In this document: piece after piece, positions 51,988 to 63,063 of the stretch
Layout of the letters: each line of letters starts with the position of its first letter
Position numbering within the stretch: position 1 is the first letter of the stretch
DNA from: Chiridota heheva
Taxonomy: Eukaryota > Echinodermata > Holothuroidea > Apodida > Chiridotidae
Reading direction: 5' to 3'
NCBI GenBank assembly: GCA_020152595.1
Contig: JAIGNY010002845.1
Coordinates: 1,944,501 to 2,008,500, forward strand
Length of the DNA stretch: 64,000 bases
Notes under the pieces: generated by a model
The model's database searches: none
The model's input: only the letters and a program-made list of their open reading frames with translations
Told to the model about the DNA's origin: nothing
Program-made: the position numbers and the translations under genes

Positions 51988-52384
51988 CCCTTACAGAAAA
52001 CACTAGCTTGCAGCAAGCTTGCGACAAGCTAACATTTTTAACTTGTGCAAGCTTGCTGCAACCTTGCTGCAAGCTTGCACAACCTTGTTGCAACCTTGCG
52101 CAAGCTTGCTGCAACCTTGCGCAAGCTTGCTGCAACCTTGCGCAAGCTTGCTGCAACCTTGTGGTAAGCTTGCAGCAAGCTAGTATTTGGGACAAATGCA
52201 AGCTTGCTAGCTTGTGCAAACTAACATTAGTTTGCGCAAGCTAGCAAAATATGTGTTGGCTTGCGCAAGCTTGCAGAAAGTTTTCGCTAGCTTGCACAAG
52301 CTTGCGGAAAGGTTTATGCAAGCTTGCATTTGTCCCAAGTACTAGCTGCTGCAAGTTTGCCACAAGTTTGCAGCAAGCTTGATC
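51988..52384. mobile_element. CAAG element, copy f, truncated at the outer end
   Basis: Starts CCCTTACAGAAAACACTAGC and has its own shorter array of TTGCTGCAACCTTGCGCAAG-type 21-bp units (about 52060-52160). It stops at about 52384 without the TCTGTAAGGG end. It is the inverted duplicate of copy e, with fewer array units. Confidence 0.85.
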
Positions 52385-53050
52385 AGCCATAAACTCAAAA
52401 CCAAACGGTGCTATTTTGCAAATGCAAAACCTGTTCAGCTCAGATTCAAATGTTGAAATCGTTACCTGTCCATAGATCATGTTTTTGATTACAACTTGAA
52501 TCAGGTTTGCCATTTGGTATCCCCGGATACCGAATTTGAAATTTGGCATCCCCCAAAACCAGCCGGTAACAGATATTATTTCTGGGTACCAAACTGATAA
52601 TTTGCTATCGACAGGGCATAAATTTAGGACCAAAAAGCAAAAGACTATTTTTTACACATTTGACTTGATTTGTTTATGATTAAATGTAAGTAGTTAATTT
52701 AATTTGATTTTGGTACTAAAAATGACATATTTCAAAAGAGTTGTCACAAATTTCCCAGGCTGATTTTGCACCTAAGGAGAAAATTTGGGTTTTTTTTTTT
52801 TTTTTTTGCAGGGGTGGATTGTTAAGGAATTGATCAAATTTCAACACAATGTGAAGTTTTTCCTAATGGAATTGTACATTACAGAGTGTGCACATGAGAG
52901 AAATCAACAGCCAAACTCTTATTCTTTTATCTCTTTATTTTCTGTAATATTTTTTTCCAATTTACCAATCAAGTATCATACTTTGGTATCCGGATGCTGC
53001 AATTTAGTATCCAAATGCAAAATATTTGGTACCAAGCCACAAATGTTATC
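52385..53050. other. Unassigned, with T-run
   Basis: A poly-T run lies at about 52790-52808. The phrase GGTATCC/GGTACCAAA recurs loosely (52515-53040), with no clear unit. Confidence 0.35.
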
Positions 53051-53624
53051 TGGCAACCCTGACTTGAATCTGGCAGAACTTATTTGATAACATTGTATCC
53101 TTTTGATCACAACAGGCACGAGGACATTGCCCTTTCTCTTATTTGTATTCTAAAGTGAGAGAGACTCAAATTATTAAGATAAACAGGAAAAGATAAAATG
53201 CCCAAGTGAACATACCTTGGTTCCTTTATCAAACGAGGAGTTTCCCTGCAGGAACTATGCCTACAGGAGATGCTAATCTCTGGGTATGAACTGATACGGA
53301 ACAGTGCTACCATTCTTTGAATAGAAAAGAGAAGCGTTTATTAATCCGGGGAGGTGTTATTTGGATCATTAATTAAAGCTTCCCCGTATTTTATATTTAT
53401 TTTATAGGAAATACACTGATTCATAGTGGCCTGGTTTAACCAGGGAGTTGTCATTAGACAATGGCCTGGTTCAATGAAAATGTAATAGATAAACATTTAG
53501 GTTGGGATTAATTCACTTTGTTTCAAGAAAGTCTTAGCTATCATGTGAAGATTCAGTGTTGACAAGAACTTATGTCTCATACGACACAAAGATTAACCAA
53601 TTTACATGAACCTCGGTAAAGGAC

Positions 53625-53780
53625 CATGGCCCCTATCCCATACCATGGCCCCCTATCCCATACCATGGCCCCTATCCCATACCATGGCCCCTATCCCATA
53701 CCATGGCCCCTATCCCATACCATGGCCCCCTATCCCATACCATGGCCACCCATCCCATACCATGGCCCCCTATCCCATCT
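53625..53780 (+). repeat. 19-bp minisatellite, unit CATGGCCCCTATCCCATAC
   Basis: About eight units of 19-20 bp (an extra C in some). It starts at the GGACCATGGCCC that occurs once, unamplified, in the duplicate at 54858. Proline/histidine-rich frames here are array artefacts. Confidence 0.95.
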
Positions 53781-54340
53781 CATGTGTCAAGAAGCTCAGT
53801 TTTGGTCCACAGACAAACACAATTCAGAAAGTACAACATACTGTGATGCCGCAGCATCACTGTGTCTCTTTAACGCTACCATGTATTTGTTTGTTAGATA
53901 ATTGCATCCCTGGGTATGCGGCAGAACTGACCAGTACTATTTCGCTCTATTCTGTTGCATGTGTTAGCATATCCAGGGTTAACCAGACCTTTCAGATACC
54001 ACACGTCCGTCCATCGTCCGTCCATCATATCATGACCAAGAGGTTCGGTCAGCCTGCTTTTGGTCTCTATTGTGACAAGTAGTGTATTTGAGTGTATAAT
54101 GTGAGGTTGATTTGGAATTAGTGGTTTTTTCACATATTTGTGAATAAAAACTTCTATCTTTTGATTTCATCAAAACTTAAGTCTGATAGAACTTATTTGA
54201 TACCACTTGCATCATATGATCACAACATGAGGACATTGCCCTATCTCATATTTGTATTGTAAAAGGGAGAGATTTCAAAGCATAAAGATAACAGGAAAAG
54301 CTCAAATGCTCAAGTGAACATACCTTGGCTGCTTCATGAG

Positions 54341-54512
54341 ACCTCCGTGGTGTAGTAGTTAGTGTTTGTCCTCTCACCTGCATGTCCCAGGTTCGTATCC
54401 CGGTGGGTCTGCAACCAGTGAGTTCACAACTGGTTATCAAAGGCTGTGGCCATCTTGATATAATGTCCAGCACTGGATGCTTTTGGGACGTTAAACCTTC
54501 CTATGCTATGCT
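54341..54512 (+). mobile_element. tRNA-Glu-like SINE (ACAACTGG core), copy 2
   Basis: The A box TGGTGTAGTAGTT (54348-54360), anticodon-loop-like CTCTCACC (54371-54378) and B box GGTTCGTATCC (54390-54400) follow the layout of a tRNA-Glu(CUC). The core ACAACTGGTTATCAAAGG and a tail with GGGACGTTAAACC follow. The sister duplicate at 53.2 kb lacks it. TCATGAG at the left and TCAGGAG at the right may be its target duplication. Confidence 0.85.
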
Positions 54513-54880
54513 ATTAAATCAGGAGTTAATTTCCCTGCAAGAATTACGCCTTAAGGAAAAGCAAATCTCTGGGTATGGACTGATACGGAACAGGGCTACC
54601 ATTTTTTGCTGCAAAAAGAGATGAGTGAAACAAAGGAGGTATTATTTACATATTTAAAAGCTTCCCTGGTTAAATCTGGAATATAAATGAATCTGGAAAA
54701 ACCCTGATTCACAGTGGGTTAGCCAGCTAAAGATGTAGTAAATAACAACAATTTTTGGTTGGGTGAGGAATTCAGAGTTGATTATAGCTTTTCTATAATG
54801 CTTTAATGGTATAATGGTTTCTCAAAGCTAACAAAGTTTAACTAGTTTTATAAGAACTTCGGCAGAGGACCATGGCCCTT

Positions 54881-55148
54881 GCATAAGCATAGGTAGGGGG
54901 AGGGGGATCAGAGAGGGGTATAGCCCCCATAAATGCAAAAAAAAAAAAAAAAGATAATAAACGTATTACATGAACTTTGAAAGAAAAGTAACCAGGTCAA
55001 AACAAATCTTAAAAATGCACAACCTTCGCAATGGCACTTATGCAACCTCCCCCCTCTTCCCCTCCCCCTCGTTTTTCGATTTTGAAGCAGTGACCTTTTT
55101 TAGTATGCTGTTCAAATTTTTGGTCACTGGATCAGCCAGTTCAGAATA
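54881..55148. other. Unassigned spacer
   Basis: A poly-A run lies at about 54938-54953; nothing else was seen. Confidence 0.3.
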
Positions 55149-55335
55149 TTAGTTCAATTAATATTAGTTGAATTAATATATTAGTTGAATTAATATTAGT
55201 TGAATTAATATTAGTTGAATTGATATTAGTTTAATTAATATTACTTCAATTAATATTAGTTTAATTAATATATTAGTTCAATTAATATTAGTTTAATTAA
55301 TATATTAGTTCAATTAATATATTAGTTCAATTAAC
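55149..55335. repeat. 16-bp AT-rich minisatellite, unit TTAGTTGAATTAATAT
   Basis: About 11-12 units with TTGAAT, TTTAAT and TTCAAT variants and occasional two-base extensions. Confidence 0.9.
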
Positions 55336-55694
55336 ATTATCATTGGTCTCTGTAAAATGCACAAGATCCCGGTCTTTTTAAATTTGTACATGTGCATACA
55401 TAGCATTATGCGTGTGTGACGATTCAATTATAGTGCATAATGTTATAACGATCTACAAAAACGTGTTTGTTTTTGTGAAAGATTAGTAAGATAATAGCAG
55501 TCACCAGGCAAAAATTACAATGAGCAAAAAAGAAAAAGTAATTAAATTCGGAAAAAATGGTTCTGGCATGCCAATATTGTGCCCCGACATCCACGACATT
55601 GCTACTCACATGGCCCTCACTCAATATTTCTTAAATAATGTACACTCTGTGTCCATTCCTAAAATAATCTCCGTACGTACAGTGTATGTATAAT
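55336..55694. other. Unassigned spacer
   Basis: No identifiable feature. Confidence 0.3.
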
Positions 55695-56546
55695 TACCTC
55701 TGCCAACGAAGTTGGACGGAGGTTATATTTTTGCCTGTTTGTTTGTTTGTCTGTCATCAAGATATCTCAAGAACTAAAAATTGGATTTAAATTAAATTTG
55801 TTGTGTTGTTTTGTTACTGCTTACAGAAGATGTGAGTAAAATTTGAGACATATTGGAACAGGGGAAGGGTGAAAATGGGGAGTGGGACATGTTTTTGCCT
55901 CTGTTTGTTTGTCTGTCATCAAGATATCTCGAGAACTGCTGATTGGATTTTGATTAAACTTGGTGTGTGGTTTTGTTACTGTTTATATGAGACATATTGG
56001 AACAGGGGAAGGGCAGAAATTAAAGGGTGGGGATGTTTTTGGATGAGATCTGTCAAGACTAAGTTGTCAAGAATAAGTTGTCAAGAATAAGTTGTCAAAA
56101 ATAGAATTTCCGAAGAAATATGCTGAACAATGACTTTGTTCTCTGAATGAAGATCCAAACAATCAATTTTCTGCACTCAAAGAGACTTACATCAAGTGTT
56201 CTCTGGAATCAAAGAAAATGAAAGATGCCATGAATGGAAAATGATGGAATGTGAATCCTGGCTTAATAGGGCTCAAACAACGATGCTCCTTAACAACTCC
56301 CTGCTTGAATAAAACTGAAAACAATGGTGTGGTCTTGGAAGAAATCCAGTCAGAAGATAATCTTTGAGTGTTCAGATTGCAAATGTTCATTACAGATCAA
56401 AACTTGGGGATGAATCTTGGTGGGCCTAAGGATTTCTGAGGTAGATTATATTGAGTATGAGGATCAAATGAACTCTAAAATTATTCTAAGTATGTTGGAA
56501 TTGCAACGAGTGGAGGTATGCACTCCAGAGAGTGCTAATATTCTAG
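55695..56546 (+). mobile_element. CTCCG non-autonomous element, copy 2
   Basis: A direct match to 41779-42745, from TACCTCTGCCAACGAAGTTG to AGTGCTAATATTCTAG, with one internal ATATCTCRAGAACT block fewer. The inverse of the right end contains ATACCTCC some 25 bases inward, hinting that the left end is recessed. No coding sequence is supported. Confidence 0.85.
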
Positions 56547-56659
56547 ATGTACGCTGTATATATGGAGTGTGGGGGCAGTGATGCGTAAATGTCATAAATT
56601 GTCAATTGTGGCTTTGAGATGTTCGATTTTCTAACATGTGGAAAAACCAAACATCACTG

Positions 56660-56795
56660 GTATAAGGGCGCGAATCTTTCATACGGAAATCGAACCTATA
56701 CAACTTGGTTAAAAAAAATCAGAAGTCCATCACCTTAGTCGACTGGGCTATATCAAACGTACTCATGCTTGGGGTTTTATTGAATACATACCATG
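56660..56795 (-). repeat. tRNA-like SINE head
   Basis: The reverse strand shows TAGCCCAGTCGACTAAGG (A-box type) and AGGTTCGATTTCC (B-box type), about 54 bp apart, slightly long for a normal tRNA. An 8-base T-run lies between them and would be expected to terminate Pol III. I call a SINE or tRNA relic rather than a gene. Confidence 0.5.
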
Positions 56796-57528
56796 AAATA
56801 CAGGCCAACAAATTGTGCCGGAATTGGTTGAAATTTCAACCAATCAAACAAATCGAATCGAGTATTAAACATTGCATTTTGTCTCTTTAAAATTTTGACA
56901 TCATCTGAACAAAAGAAAGATATCAAAAGCAGTCTCTTCTCAGATGTGGTTAATTGTTTGTTTGTTTGTTTGTACATAATCCTCCCTTACGGGAACTCGG
57001 CAAGACTCCTACATGGAGCATCTTCTTGTCCTCAGTCACACAAACTGCCACAAACGTGACATTAAAATTTGTCCTGCACTGCATCTCTTTAACTAAGAAA
57101 TGGATGAAATAATGACTTCAGAAAACCTTCTTTGTCAGAAAGTTATTCAACTATTTTTGTTATACACCTTGTGATTATCAAAACAACCTATAGTATGTTT
57201 TTGGAAGTAATACTAATACAATCAATTGAAACAAACAATAGAGGAATATGCGCTTCCAGAAATACTTGATATAATAAAGAGCTTGACCTTGCAAAGGAAT
57301 AACACATGAAAGGAAATTATCTTACACACCTTGCTGCCAAGATGATTTGATCAGGTAAACAAAGGCAGCAATATTTGTCGAAAAGAAAATAAATACTTGG
57401 TACATGACCTGTAAGTCACTGACATGCCTGGTAGGAGGGTAGATCCAGTATATCTCTTTTTTGTTATTTCTTTTGGTTTATTAAAGGATTGGGGATCAAT
57501 CAATCAATTAATTTATCAATGGCATTTA
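56796..57528. other. Unassigned sequence
   Basis: A TTTG tetranucleotide run lies near 56955-56972. TTAAAGGATTGGGG at 57481 resembles a TTAA-1 start but has no further match. Confidence 0.35.
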
Positions 57529-57530
57529 TA

Positions 57531-57903
57531 GACCTATTTTTAAACCAAGTTTAGCCGAACGTAAAGTTCTTCAGTTCTTCGACCAATCAACTGCTGGGGA
57601 ATTTTACCTTTCTTTCCCAACCAATTAGGTGCAGGTTTGAGCAAAATATTCTATGCAACAATATGTGTGCATATTACATTCATGTTTGATGCACGTACGA
57701 TGTGTGCACTTGAAAACAAATTTGATACGCTTGATCCCATACAGTGTGTGAATTGTGCAGACGGCCAAGGTTCCCTCAGTATTTGATTCGTCAATAAGAT
57801 TCCCACAGCATACGATTGGTCCATTACGGACATGTGAATCTCGGCAATGTGACATTATTTAAATCATTTTTCTGGAAATTGGCGATTCAGATTTGAAAAG
57901 GTC
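57531..57903. mobile_element. TA-flanked MITE, copy 2, longer form
   Basis: Ends GACCTATTTTTAAACC and GATTTGAAAAGGTC, with TA on both sides (57529-57530 and 57904-57905). Relative to copy 1 it has about 165 extra bases (57590-57752) after TTCGACCAATCA. Confidence 0.8.
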
Positions 57904-57905
57904 TA

Positions 57906-58941
57906 TTGAGAGCTAATAAACGTTTTCAGACACAAATGTTTGAAGTATATCCTTGAAAAAATGGAGTGCCAGCAATTGTCTTCAAGATCTGTAGCCAGGT
58001 AGCAACAACTTGAGCTAACTGGAAGAAAATATGTTATAAACCAGGAAAACAGCAAAATGTCCCATCAAAATAGGTTAAAAAAAAAAAACATTACCATTTT
58101 ATAGCATTTTGAATTTTAGAGTCTTATTACAATAAAATATGCAAATTTTAGTGTAATTTTGTGAAATCACAACAAGAAAACTTGGGAATTTCCTTAAGTT
58201 GATTTATTTCAGTCCTTAATTCACCACTGTTCTTTGATTGGGACATCTTTGACCAGATGAAATTATTTGCATCTATAGTAGCCTACTTTTCCCTCCCCCT
58301 TAGCCTATGGACCCAACAAGGGATCCTTAGTCGGGCCCTTAAACCCCATGCCCTTTAGGCTTAGCACTTCAGCTTCAGCAAAACTCTTTGTCCATTTCGG
58401 CCCCCTTCCCCAATAATTGTTTGTTCCGTAACCACTGCCTTCCCCAACTTTAATCCAAATATATATGGCTATACTTATGATCTTCAAATTTAGCCACATC
58501 CCCGGTATAAGCACTTCTCTGAATTAGTTGTATCAACGTATACCTGCCACGTTCATTGAGTGGCACACAAAAAGTCTCATTTGGAAACATACTATACTAT
58601 CATCCAATATTCACCAGGTTCAGGATCACATAAAGGACAATATAAGCAACACCAAAAACTTAAAGGCAAAACTGCAATTGAAATGCTTCATTATTTTTCA
58701 TACCTGTTGACTTACATATTTGCTAGAAACTCCAAACCTTTCAATGAAATATATCACCTAGGTGTCAAAGAAGGAAATGGCTTGATTTGATGACCTATGT
58801 GTCAGTCACAAATGTTATTATCCAAGAGCTAACAAGTCATTTCTTACAAACAACCTATCTACTGGGTATATATCCCATTATGGATGGAGACAGTATTGCA
58901 TAATTGATCGGAAACCATTTTACCGCTTTTTGTATTTTTAG
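57906..58941. other. Unassigned sequence
   Basis: No repeats shared with the window. An RTE endonuclease would be expected here if the LINE were complete, but I could not recognise one, so the LINE is 5'-truncated or unreadable. Confidence 0.4.
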
Positions 58942-58949
58942 GTCAAAGA

Positions 58950-59206
58950 TGGAGAAGTCGGTGGAGGAGAAAATTAGAGAAAGATCATGGCACGAGCACT
59001 TTGGCGATGTTATGAATATCAGTAATGATGAGGGGGAAGATGAAGGTCTACACCAAGAAATGGCACCAGCAGAACATGGATTAGCAGGTATTAAAATGGG
59101 ATTAGTCACGAGAGCAATAAATGGCACCAGCAGAGCATGGATTAGCAGGTATCAACATGGGATTAGTCACGAGAGCAAGAAATGGCACCAGCAGAACATG
59201 GATTAG
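58950..59206 (+). pseudogene. RTE linker before RT, running into the array
   Basis: The frame reads MEKSVEEKIRERSWHEHFGD, matching the RW.EHF...LN block that separates endonuclease and RT in RTE proteins. It then enters the array, where AEHGLAG-type repeats are encoded by 61-bp units. Confidence 0.75.
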
Positions 59207-60557
59207 CAGGTATCAATATGGGATCAGTCACAAGAGCAAGAAATGGCACCAGCAGAACATGGATTAGCAGGTATCAACATGGGATTAGTCACAAGAGCAA
59301 GAAATGGCACCAGCAGAACATGGATTAGCAGGTATCAACATGGGATCAGTCACAAGAGCAAGAAATGGCACCAGCAGAACATGGATTAGCAGGTATCAAC
59401 ATGGGATCAGTCAGGAGAGCAAGAAATGGCACCAGCAGAACATGGATTAGCAGGTATTAACATGGGATCAGTCACGAGAGCAAGAAATGGCACCAGCAGA
59501 ACATGCATTAGCAGGTATCAACATGGGATCAGTCACGAGAGCAAGAAATGGCGCCAGCAAAACATGGATTAGCAGGTATCAACACGGGATTAGACAAGTG
59601 AGCAAGAAATGGCACCAGCAGAACATGGATTAGCTGGTATCAACATGGAATCAGTCACGAGATCAAGAAATGGCACCAGCAAAACATGGATTAGCAGGTA
59701 TCAACACGGGATTAGACAAGTGAGCAAGAAATGGCACCAGCAGAACATGGATTAGCAAGTATCAACATGGGATTAGTCACGAGAGCAAGAAATGGCACCA
59801 GCAGAACATGGATTAGCAGGTATCAACATGGAATCAGTCAGGAGAGCAAGAAATGGCACCAGCCTGGCAGAACATGGATTAGGAGGTATCAATATGGGAT
59901 CAGTCACGAGAGCAAGAAATGGCACCAGCAGAACATGGATTAGATATCAACAGGTCACAAGAGCAAGAAATACCAGCAGAACATGGATTAGCAGATGGGA
60001 TCAGTCACAAGAGCAAGAAATGGCACCAGCAGAACATGGATTAGCAGGTATCAACATGGGATTAGTCACGAGAGCAAGAAATGGCACCAGCAGAACATGG
60101 ATTAGCAGGTATCAACATGGGATCAGTCAGGAGAGCAAGAAATGGCACCAGCAGAACATGGATTAGCAGGTATCAACATGGGATTAGTCACGAGAGCAAG
60201 AAATGGCACCAGCAGAACATGGATTAGCAGGTATCAACATGGGAAATGGCACCAGCAGAACATGGATTCAGGAGAGCAAGAAATGGCACCAGCAAAACAT
60301 GGATTAGCAGGTATCAACATGGGATCAGTCACGAGAGCAAGAAATGGGACCAGCAGAACATGGATTAGCAGGTATCAACATGGGATCAGTCACGAGAGAA
60401 AGAAATGGCACCAGCAGAACATGGATTAGTATCCAGGTCATTAACAAGAAATGGCACCAGCAGGATTCAGTCATGGGACAGTCAGAGCAAGAAATGGCAC
60501 CAGCAGAACATGGATTAGCAGGTATCAACATAAGATCAGTCAGGAGAGATAAAATCA
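59056..60557 (+). repeat. 61-bp minisatellite in the RTE coding region, about 24 units
   Basis: ATGGCACCAGC begins units at 59060 and 59121 and onward at 61-bp steps. Units read AGAACATGGATTAGCAGGTA, TCAACATGGGATCAGTCACG and AGAGCAAGAA. Short deletions occur near 59940-60000, 60240-60280 and 60430-60490. 61 is one more than 60, so each unit shifts the frame. Confidence 0.97.
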
Positions 60558-60559
60558 TG

Positions 60560-61300
60560 AAAGCAACTAAAAAACATGAAAAACAACAAGGCTGCAGGTG
60601 TAAATAAAATTGTAGCTGAAATGTGGAAGGTCATCATGTAATGGCAGTAAATGAATTACACAGCTTGTTTTAAATATGGTGAGAGGAAACTGTGCCTGAT
60701 GACTGGAAGAAAAGCCTAATTACCATAATACCGAAGAAGGATTATCTTACGATATGCGATAATTCCGAAGGCATCTCACTACTACCAATAGCTTGCAAGA
60801 TCATGGACGCATGATTATTGACAAAATGAAGGATGCACTTGACAGGATACTTAGACCTGAGCAAGCATGGCTTCAGGCAGGAAGGGCACTAGTGAACAGA
60901 TATTCATCCTCAGAAACATTTTAGAAGTCAGTAGAATGGCAATCCAGCTTTTTGATTGACTTTAGTAAGGCCTTTGACAGTATTGACATAGCAAAGGTGT
61001 GGATGTATTGAGCCACTATGGTGTACCACAAAAGATTACCAACATTATAAAGCAGCGGTATGATGGCAGTAGATCCGCAGTAAGTCCTGTATGAAGGTGT
61101 AACATCAGATTGGTTCAATGTAGCGACAGGTGTGAAGCAAGGATGCCCCATGTCAGGCTTCTTGTTCATCATTGCACTCGATTGGGTAATGCGACATACT
61201 GTCAATGGTTACACGAATATGGCATTAGATTGAGCTTCTGCATGCTACTGGAAGATTTAGATTACGCCGATGACATAGCCTTATTGTCAAGCAAATGAGA
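60560..61300 (+). pseudogene. RTE reverse transcriptase catalytic core, broken
   Basis: Across frames: LKNMKNNKAAGVNKIVAEMW (substrate-choice block opening RT), PDDWKKSLITIIPKKD, LIDFSKAFDSID (about 60948-60983, with catalytic D), VATGVKQGCPMSGFLFIIAL then DWVMR (61120-61200), and DYADDIALLSSK (61258-61293, catalytic DD). The aspartates survive but at least four frame changes separate the blocks. Confidence 0.92.
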
Positions 61301-61370
61301 TCATTTACAGGACAAAACTTCACGACTTTCAAACCAATGCAGGATATGTAGGGATATCAATGATTAAAAG

Positions 61371-62010
61371 GTGATGAGAATTAATGCTAGAAGGCAAGAT
61401 GCTTTTTCAGTGAACGGAAAAGAAGTGGATGGCGTTAATGAACTCACATACTTAGGATCCACCCTGACGAAAGATGGCGGAACACTGATTGACATAAGGA
61501 GAAGAATAGGCAAGGCTAGAAACACTTTGATCACCTTAAACAACATTTGGAAATCTATCATCTACTGCTTAAGGACAAAATTACAAATTTTTCAAACAAA
61601 TGTTATATCTGTGCTTCTATACAGATCATACACATGGAGAGTGAATGAGGACAATATAAAAAGTAGGTACATTCCAACAAAATTGCCTACGCAAATATTA
61701 AAAGTCCGTGGTTAATAGTAATTTCAACTAATGACTTGTATAGAAAGACAAAGATGTTACTGACAAGCATAACAATTCGTGAGAGAAGATGGAAAGAAAT
61801 CAGACATATTTTACGTAGAGATGCCACCAATAATTCAAGGGTAGCTTTGTCCTGGACACCAGATGGGCAAAAAAAGAGGCAGGCCAAAAACAATTTGAAG
61901 GCTATTGGTAGAGAAGGAGAGAGATGCTCGGATGGGGAAAGCTGAAGCCAAGTCAGTGAAGTGGCACAAGACAGGAAGAGATGGATCTCTGTGCTGAAAG
62001 CCTTATTCCA
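61371..62010 (+). pseudogene. RTE thumb and C-terminal region
   Basis: VNELTYLGSTLTKDGGTLID, RRRIGKARNTLITLNNIWKS and TNVISVLLYRSYTWRVNED follow the RTE order; YG.E.W has decayed to YRSYTW. After a frame change RRWKEIRHILRRDATNNSRV and SWTPDGQKKRQ appear, then VAQDRKRWISVLKAL. This is the same ending seen in the scrap at 37.2 kb, so at least two RTE insertions are present in the window. Confidence 0.9.
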
Positions 62011-62024
62011 AAATTTCAGTAATT

Positions 62025-62675
62025 TATGGTATAGCCCTTTTTTAGGTAGATGTTGATGAGGATATGGTATAGCCCTTTTTTAGGTTCTGTTGATGAGGAT
62101 ATGGTATAGCCCTTTTTTAGGTACTGTTGATGAGGATATGGTATAGCCCTTTTTAGGTACTGTTGATGAGGATATGGTATAGCCCTTTTTTAGGTAGATA
62201 TTAATAAAGATATGGTATAGCCCTTTTTTTAGGTAGATGTTGATGAGGATATAGTCTAGCCCTTTTAGGTACTGTTGACGAGGATATGATATAGCCCTTT
62301 TTCAGGTACTGTTGATGAGGATATGGTATTACCCCTTTTTTAGGTATTGCTGATGAGGATATGTTATAGCCCTTTTTTTAGGTAGATGTTGATGGAATAG
62401 CCCTTTTTTAGGTACTATTGATGAGGATATGGTATACAGGATATGGTATAGCCCTTTTTTAGGTAGTGTTGATGAGAATATGGTATGGAGTTTGTTTTTA
62501 GGTACTGTTGATTAGGATATGGTATAGCTCGTTTTAGGTACTGTTGATGAGGATATAGAATAGCCCTTGTTTAGGTACTGTTGATGAGGATATGGTATAG
62601 CCCTTGTTTAGGTACTGTTGATGAGAATATGGTATAGTCCTTGTTTAGGTACTATTGATGAGGATATGATATAGC
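62025..62675 (+). repeat. ~38-bp minisatellite at the RTE 3' end, about 17 units
   Basis: Units read ATGGTATAGCCCTTTTTTAG, then GTACTGTTGATGAGGATA, with the T-run length and AGATGTTGA/ACTGTTGA variants. It starts directly after the coding end (CTGAAAGCC); RTE elements often end in short tandem repeats, so this may be an expanded terminus. Confidence 0.95.
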
Positions 62676-62739
62676 TGGCCACAACCTTTTGTCAAAATTA
62701 AGAATAGATAATAAGGGCATCATTAAACTTTTGTAATAA

Positions 62740-63063
62740 TGCACTTGTCAGTTGTATGACTTATCCTTAGTACCACCGGCAATGTCAGTAAAAGGTTAGT
62801 CATTGACATATGAAATAGTGACTCACATGTGTGTCATTGTACTAAATTGTCAGTAACCAGAGTGACTTTGAGGTGGGTCAATTTACTTCAGACCCATTGA
62901 CTTTGTACAGTGGTGATTGATTTGGGGTAAGTCATTTCACAACAAATGTTAGTCACCTAAGTGACTCAGGGGTGTGTCAATGTACATGTTTTATCCACAC
63001 TTTTGATGCAATGACTCACCTTGTCCAGGGTTGTAGGAGTGAGTCACACAATTGACAAGTGCA
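62740..63063 (-). mobile_element. AP-1-rich MITE, copy 2
   Basis: A reverse match to 46029-46362. The ends TGCACTTGTCAGTTGTATGA and, inverted, TGCACTTGTCAATTGTGTGA are flanked by TAA on both sides (62737-62739 and 63064-63066). That suggests a TWA-type, PIF/Harbinger-like duplication. Four TGASTCA heptamers remain. Confidence 0.85.

Larger units (their letters stand above)
50533..52384. repeat. Large inverted repeat, arms ~490 bp, spacer ~0.9 kb
   Basis: The left arm 50533-51017 matches the inverted right arm 51895-52384. The match covers the CAAG elements and about 80 bp of unrelated flank (AAGGTCTGAAGTAGCACAAC, ATCATGTTATTACAGATATA, GTAATAATTTGTTGG). Because the flank is included, this is an inverted segmental duplication, not two independent insertions. 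Confidence 0.9.
53053..54880 (+). repeat. Local direct duplication, ~1.1-kb step
   Basis: 53053-53640 and 54178-54880 match: AGAACTTATTTGATA, TGATCACAACA, GAGGACATTGCCCT, AAGTGAACATACCTTGG, ATCTCTGGGTATG, CTGATACGGAACAG and GGACCATGGCCC. Copy 1 is followed by the 19-bp array, copy 2 is interrupted by the SINE at 54341-54512. Confidence 0.85.
58942..62015 (+). mobile_element. RTE-clade LINE, 5'-truncated and broken
   Basis: In order: a linker ending ERSWHEHFGDVMN (58950-59020), a 61-bp array (59056-60557), RT (60560-61300), RT thumb and C-terminal region (61371-62010), then a 38-bp terminal array. The combination of DWVMR after the QGCPMS box and the YLGS...DGG...I..RIGKA series is typical of the RTE clade. 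Many frameshifts and stops make it inactive. Confidence 0.9.

Noticed and set aside
53606-54082. A 158-codon Pro/His/Tyr-rich frame
   Set aside because: The N-terminal half is the 19-bp array and the rest lacks any domain; it is best explained as a minisatellite.
59731-60607. Long frames with repeated AEHGLAGINMG peptides, as a possible repeat protein
   Set aside because: The 61-bp unit shifts frame each time, and the array lies inside a dead RTE coding region.
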